64,000 bases of DNA from Fulvimarina sp040239565 (GTDB lineage: Bacteria > Pseudomonadota > Alphaproteobacteria > Rhizobiales > Rhizobiaceae): assembly GCF_040239565.1 (NCBI RefSeq), contig NZ_JBEHWS010000003.1, forward strand, positions 275,286 to 339,285, read 5' to 3'. Positions 60,835 through 64,000 of this stretch are shown here, piece by piece. Made by a program: the position numbers and the translations under genes. How positions within the stretch are numbered: position 1 is the first letter of the stretch; every line of letters starts with the position of its first letter. The notes beneath the pieces were generated by a model that saw only the letters and a list, made by a program, of their open reading frames with translations, was not told where the DNA came from and ran no database searches.

Positions 60835-61200
60835 ATGACTAAAATCCTTCTGGCGGAAGACGACAACGACATGCGCCGTTTCCTGGCGAAGGCTTTGGAG
60901 CGCGCCGGCTACGACGTCATTTCCTTCGACAATGGCGGCAGCGCTTATGAGCGACTTCGCGAGGAACCGTTTTCTCTTCTCCTCACCGATATCGTGATGC
61001 CGGAAATGGACGGCATCGAACTGGCGCGCCGCGCCACCGAACTCGACCCTGACCTGAAAGTGATGTTCATCACTGGCTTCGCGGCGGTCGCGCTCAATCC
61101 CGATTCGAAGGCTCCGAAGGACGCCAAGATCCTTTCCAAGCCTTTCCACCTGCGCGAACTCGTCGACGAGGTCGGCCGCATGCTGGAAGACGCGGCCTGA
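60835..61200 (+). CDS. cpdR: Response regulator CpdR (ClpXP adaptor/localiser)
   Basis: A 121-aa single-domain receiver with phospho-acceptor Asp52 (LLLTDIVMPEMDG), acidic pair in LLAEDDNDMRRFL and Lys in ILSKPFHLREL. In Caulobacter and Sinorhizobium the unphosphorylated CpdR brings ClpXP to the cell pole and primes degradation of cell-cycle proteins, with phosphate supplied by the CckA-ChpT relay. Sequence and the adjacent N-formylglutamate amidohydrolase gene and tRNA-Val match the rhizobial cpdR1 locus. Confidence 0.94.
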   Translation: MTKILLAEDDNDMRRFLAKALERAGYDVISFDNGGSAYERLREEPFSLLLTDIVMPEMDGIELARRATELDPDLKVMFITGFAAVALNPDSKAPKDAKILSKPFHLRELVDEVGRMLEDAA

Positions 61201-61233
61201 TCTCAGGCTCCACGGGAGAACAATTTCTCTATC

Positions 61234-61263
61234 GTCCGGCGGACCACAATTTTCCCGCCGGAC
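61234..61263 (+). terminator. Hairpin after cpdR
   Basis: GTCCGGCGG (61234-61242) pairs perfectly with CCGCCGGAC (61255-61263), 12-nt loop containing AATTTT. It lies between cpdR and the tRNA gene; U run weak (CCTATTG), so termination strength is uncertain. Confidence 0.45.
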
Positions 61264-61309
61264 CCTATTGACCGGGACTAAGGCCTATGGTCTATCGCCT
61301 GCGTCGGAT

Positions 61310-61384
61310 GGGCGTGTAGCTCAGCGGGAGAGCACTTCGTTGACATCGAAGGGGTCACAGGTTCAATCCCTGTCACGCCCACCA
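61310..61384 (+). tRNA. tRNA-Val (anticodon GAC)
   Basis: A 75-nt cloverleaf with encoded CCA. Acceptor stem GGGCGTG/CACGCCC, D-arm GCTC...GAGC, anticodon stem CTTCG/CGAAG around loop TTGACAT (anticodon GAC), variable loop GGGTC, T-arm ACAGG/CCTGT with TTCAATC. All stems pair. No integrase or attachment repeat is seen downstream. Confidence 0.97.
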
Positions 61385-61611
61385 TCCTTCACTGACAAAG
61401 TCTGATGAGACCGAAACCGGTCGTGCCGGTCGAACCTCATATGGTTCGGCGAAGACATTTCTGTTTACTGCGAGTTGAAAGAAGCGCTGGTTGAAACGGG
61501 CCGGGTGGCGTGTCTGACATCACCATGCCGATGAAGGCGATTTCAGGCGAAGATTTTATCTGAGATCATCAGGTTCAGTTGGTACCCAGTGCAGAATAGA
61601 CGACAGGCTTA

Positions 61612-62226
61612 TCAGTTCGAATCGAGCCGCCGCAGCCAGAACTGCATGGGCTTTTCCGTTTCGGTTTCATCGCCGATATCACGCCAGGACATCGGCGCTT
61701 CGATCCCTTCGACACGGCGATAGCCGCGCTTCATCCAGAAGCCATCCAGCGGCTGGTAATCATCGGGCTTCATCGGGTGGTCGTCGGGCCGCACGACGCC
61801 GCAGAACGAAACGGTGGAATAGCCCTGCTCCCGCGCGGCCGCCTCTCGCTCGTCGAAGAAAGCGTGTCCGATTCCATAGCCGCGCCATTCGGGAAGCAGC
61901 ACCGATTCGGCACAATAGAAGACTTCGTCCGGATCGATGCCGTGTTCTGCGAAGGCCTCGGCCAGCTGTGGCTGATGGTCGGACAAAGGTGCAGCCGTCG
62001 AAGCGCCGACTATCGTCCCTTCTGGCGACCTCGCCACGATCACCACGGCGCCATCGGACTCGGCGTATGTTTTCAGATATTCGGTCTCGTAGTTGAGATC
62101 GCCATCATAGAGATACGGATAGGCCCGAAAGACCGCGATCCTCAGCCGTGCGACGTCGTCGAGAACGTCGAGCACAGCATCGTCTGCGAGGCGCCGAATG
62201 GTTGGATTTTCGCCTTTAGGCGGCAT
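61612..62226 (-). CDS. GNAT family N-acetyltransferase
   Basis: A 204-aa acetyltransferase. Acetyl-CoA motif LLPEWRGYGIGHAFFDEREAAAREQG (RGYGIG) at about 120-145, then FCGVVRPDDHPMKPDDYQPLDGFWMKRGYRRV. Substrate unknown. The start is ATG 62226, which lies 11 bp inside the end of the upstream lipoprotein gene, so both are probably translated from one mRNA. Upstream in-frame starts lie in that gene. Confidence 0.86.
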   Translation of the reverse strand: MPPKGENPTIRRLADDAVLDVLDDVARLRIAVFRAYPYLYDGDLNYETEYLKTYAESDGAVVIVARSPEGTIVGASTAAPLSDHQPQLAEAFAEHGIDPDEVFYCAESVLLPEWRGYGIGHAFFDEREAAAREQGYSTVSFCGVVRPDDHPMKPDDYQPLDGFWMKRGYRRVEGIEAPMSWRDIGDETETEKPMQFWLRRLDSN

Positions 62227-62602
62227 CGGCACCGAATGCACCCTCACAGGAAGGCGTCTCGTCGTCGCGGATCTTGGAATTGCGGGTGGCACCGATCGAC
62301 TGGATGCGGTCGTTGGCGTCGGTCAGAAGATCGATCTCGCAGACACGCACCTCGGAAGCCTCACCCGCGACAGCTGACGAAACGACATAGCGCTTGCGCC
62401 ATGTGTAGCGCACGCCGCCATTGCGCTCGCCATACTCGGCGAAGGGGCTGCCATATTGGTTGAAGAAAGCATCGGCCTCTTTGCCGGTCCAGCGCTCGGA
62501 GAGGCTCTGCGGGCTCGTGTCACCACTGCCCGCAGTCACGCAGGCGGAAAGACTGGAGAGTCCGGCAAGGCCAAGGACGATGAGAAGGAAATTCCGGGCC
62601 AA
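62216..62602 (-). CDS. Hypothetical lipoprotein
   Basis: A 128-aa protein. A TTG start at 62602 with GGAG eight bases upstream gives a clean lipoprotein signal (ARNFLLIVLGLAGLSSLSAC, lipobox LSAC). An ATG at 62635 is possible but lacks a ribosome-binding site. The mature part GKEADAFFNQYGSPFAEYGERNGGVRYTWRKRYVV and VRVCEIDLLTDANDRIQSIGATRNSKIR resembles small SmpA/BamE-like fold lipoproteins in pattern; identity is not certain. It is coupled to the GNAT gene. Confidence 0.72.
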   Translation of the reverse strand: MARNFLLIVLGLAGLSSLSACVTAGSGDTSPQSLSERWTGKEADAFFNQYGSPFAEYGERNGGVRYTWRKRYVVSSAVAGEASEVRVCEIDLLTDANDRIQSIGATRNSKIRDDETPSCEGAFGADAA

Positions 62603-62705
62603 AATCAGTTCTCCGAGCGTCAAGAGTGCTTGCATTGCTGATTGAAGGCGATGGAACGCTGCGTCAAGGCTTATCACTCGCGTTTCGGTAGCAGCCGGGG
62701 ACGGC

Positions 62706-63581
62706 TCACAACATTTGCCGAACCTTGGTCGGCAGGCTGTCGAAAACCGCGTCCGGCACGAAGAAATCGGCAACAGGATCGCTGCCGCCCTCAGGTCCGT
62801 AGCGCGAGAAATCCGTCACGCCCTCCTCGCGAAGGAGCACCTCGTCAATGAAGAAATTTCCGGTGGTCTCCCGCGATGGACGGGTGAGAATGGCATGGGC
62901 GGCATCTGCAACGATCTCGGGGCTCCGACTCATCTTCGCCATCTGATCGCCGCCGAGAACATTACGGACCGCCGCTGTGTCGATCGCCGTGAGCGGCCAG
63001 AGCGAATTGACGGCGACCCCCTGCTCCTTGAACTCGGCCGCCATGCCAAGCGTGCACATGGACATACCGAACTTCGCCATCGTGTAGGCCGTATGGCTGG
63101 CGAACCATTTTGGATTCATGTCGAGCGGCGGCGCGAGATTGAGAATATGCGGATTATCCGCCTTCAACAGATGTGGCAGGCACGTCTTCGAGACGAGGAA
63201 CGTCCCTCGCGCATTCACCTCGTTCATCAGGTCGTAGCGCCGCATCTCGGTTTCGAGCGTTCCTGTCAGCTGAATCGCGGAGGCGTTGTTGATGCAGATA
63301 TCGATACCGCCGAAGCGCTCGACGGCCTTCTCGACGGCGGCCTTGACCTGATCCTCGTCCCGAATGTCGCAGACGGTCGCGAGCCCCTGCCCGCCGGCGG
63401 CCTCAATGTCTTCCACTGCGCTGTGGATCGTCCCAGGCAATTTGGGATGCGGCTTGTCGGTCTTTGCAGCGACCACAACATTAGCCCCATCTCGCGCGGC
63501 TCTGAGCGCGATCGCATAGCCGATGCCGCGCGATCCGCCAGACATGAAGATCGTCTTGCCGTTAAGACTTGATGGCGCCAT
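62706..63581 (-). CDS. Short-chain dehydrogenase/reductase family oxidoreductase
   Basis: A 291-aa SDR. The cofactor loop is FMSGGSRGIGYAIALRAARDGANVVVAAK (GxxxGxG) and the structural motif is ICINNASAI (NNAS). The usual Ser is replaced in the segment ILNLAPPLDMNP, while Tyr-x3-Lys is present (AYTMAKFGMS). This pattern matches the HSDL2-like SDR subgroup. Substrate unknown. ATG 63581 has GGAGAG nine bases upstream. It is the last gene before the rRNA operon. Confidence 0.88.
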   Translation of the reverse strand: MAPSSLNGKTIFMSGGSRGIGYAIALRAARDGANVVVAAKTDKPHPKLPGTIHSAVEDIEAAGGQGLATVCDIRDEDQVKAAVEKAVERFGGIDICINNASAIQLTGTLETEMRRYDLMNEVNARGTFLVSKTCLPHLLKADNPHILNLAPPLDMNPKWFASHTAYTMAKFGMSMCTLGMAAEFKEQGVAVNSLWPLTAIDTAAVRNVLGGDQMAKMSRSPEIVADAAHAILTRPSRETTGNFFIDEVLLREEGVTDFSRYGPEGGSDPVADFFVPDAVFDSLPTKVRQML

Positions 63582-63833
63582 CGCTCGTTCTCTCCGATCC
63601 GGTATCACCCACAACCTGGATCGGTCGTGATCCTACGGCAAGACCGAAAGCACCAAGGCGAGTCTGGGCCGCGAAAGGTCAAATGGATAGGGTATGGCTT
63701 CTTGAGGCAGTATGAGGCCTCTGAACTCGTTGAGTTATTATCCCCGTATAGGCTCACGCTCCGTTCGTGCGTGTCGCCGCATCATGTTTCGGCGCGAATG
63801 ATCACGGTTAACCTGCCCCCCGAACGCATAGAA

Positions 63834-63858
63834 GCCCCCTCCGTTTTTGCGGCGGGGC
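63834..63858 (-). terminator. Hairpin downstream of the rRNA operon
   Basis: The minus strand can fold GCCCCGCCG with CGG-A-GGGGC around CAAAAA. There is no U run after it, so it is only a candidate terminator or processing element for the rRNA transcript ending at about 63922. Confidence 0.35.
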
Positions 63859-63870
63859 GTTTGCATGCGG

Positions 63871-63893
63871 TGTGGTGTGTTGTTGTTGTTGTG
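63871..63893. repeat. Short TTG/TG-rich simple repeat
   Basis: TGTGGTGTGTTGTTGTTGTTGTG, a near-perfect trinucleotide run just downstream of 5S. Probably without function. Confidence 0.5.
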
Positions 63894-63921
63894 AAGAAGG
63901 TTTTTTGTTCTGCGTTTGGCG

Positions 63922-64000
63922 GACCTGGCGGCGACCGACTTTCCCGCGTCTTGAGACGAAGTATCATAGGCGCTGGCGCGTTTCACGGCCGAGTTCGGAA
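63922..64000 (-). rRNA. rrf: 5S ribosomal RNA, 3' part (runs off right edge)
   Basis: The complement reads TTCCGAACTCGGCCGTGAAAC then GCGCCAGCGCCTATGATACTT, CGTCTCAAGACGCGGGAAAG and TCGGTCGCCGCCAGGTC, the conserved 3' two thirds of alphaproteobacterial 5S rRNA. The terminal CCAGGTC is the strand that pairs with the 5' GACCTGG, which lies beyond the window. As 5S is last in an rrn operon, 23S and 16S should lie to the right on the minus strand. Confidence 0.95.

Larger units (their letters stand above)
63582..63921. other. Intergenic region between 5S rRNA and SDR gene
   Basis: 340 bp. It contains a GC-rich hairpin at 63834-63858 (GCCCC/GGGGC plus CCG/CGG with an internal bulge, loop TTTTTG) that could stop rRNA transcription and a (TTG)n-like simple repeat at 63871-63893. 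No tRNA-fMet, which often follows 5S in rhizobia, is present here. Confidence 0.6.

Noticed and set aside
61385..61611. Possible integration site behind tRNA-Val
   Set aside because: No integrase, no repeat of the tRNA 3' end and no composition change in the following genes.
63582..63921. tRNA-fMet expected after 5S in rhizobial rrn operons
   Set aside because: No cloverleaf or CAT anticodon arm could be found in this interval on either strand.

Overview
This is a GC-rich (about 60%) chromosomal segment from an alphaproteobacterium of the Hyphomicrobiales (Rhizobiales). The evidence is a two-piece (circularly permuted) tmRNA gene with the tag ANDNYAEARLAA, an alpha-type SspB, CpdR, an Omp10-type lipoprotein, homospermidine synthase, DUF4169, and the operon thyA-folA-hflK-hflC-DUF2065-degP. 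An Aurantimonadaceae- or Rhizobiaceae-like organism fits, but the genus cannot be fixed from the sequence alone. The content is mostly core genome. No prophage, insertion sequence or CRISPR array was seen.

Layout. 1-9.5 kb: a MarR regulator, ppx-rlmE, an MFS exporter, a Tat-exported metallo-beta-lactamase-fold protein, a putative protein-deglycation pair (LMW phosphatase plus fructosamine kinase), a tyrosine-phosphatase-like protein without its catalytic Cys, a candidate stress-type small RNA, and an EamA transporter. 9.6-16.9 kb (minus strand): a translation/tRNA-modification/Fe-S block trpS-uspA-nfu-tsaB-rimI-plsC-miaB-phoH. 17-20.5 kb: a frameshifted DUF3307 gene, an aldose-epimerase-like enzyme, ArgO, a NUDIX hydrolase and a HigBA toxin-antitoxin pair with two operators. 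20.5-27.6 kb (minus): degP, an OmpR-type regulator, a histidine kinase and glnE.

27.9-36.6 kb: TraB/GumN protein, D,D-carboxypeptidase, DEAD-box helicase, small PHA-system protein, PilZ protein, orphan receiver, serine hydrolase, SleB-type wall hydrolase and Uma2 protein. 36.6-41 kb: YebC, GFA protein, a BLUF photoreceptor coupled to an OsmC protein, an MBL-fold lipoprotein-like hydrolase and an SMP-30 lactonase. 41.2-47.5 kb (minus): thyA-folA-hflK-hflC-DUF2065-degP. 47.9-49.5 kb: ssrA, sspB, DUF4169 and an RHH protein. 49.6-55.4 kb: a DUF882 exported protein, a sigma-54 activator with a variant GAFTDA loop, PepF and tiny membrane ORFs. 55.6-64 kb: homospermidine synthase, NTF2-like protein, Omp10, hemH, an N-formylglutamate amidohydrolase, cpdR, tRNA-Val(GAC), a GNAT enzyme, a lipoprotein, an SDR, and at the right edge the 3' part of a minus-strand 5S rRNA gene that closes an rRNA operon lying to the right.

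Themes. Envelope and protein quality control recurs: two DegP proteases, HflKC, and three ClpXP-related parts (ssrA, SspB, CpdR). The most novel signal is an approximately 78-nt intergenic RNA candidate at 8360-8437. It sits behind a GGAAC-N16-TGTT promoter resembling those of the general stress response sigma factor EcfG, shows two hairpins with C-rich loops, and ends in a strong intrinsic terminator.
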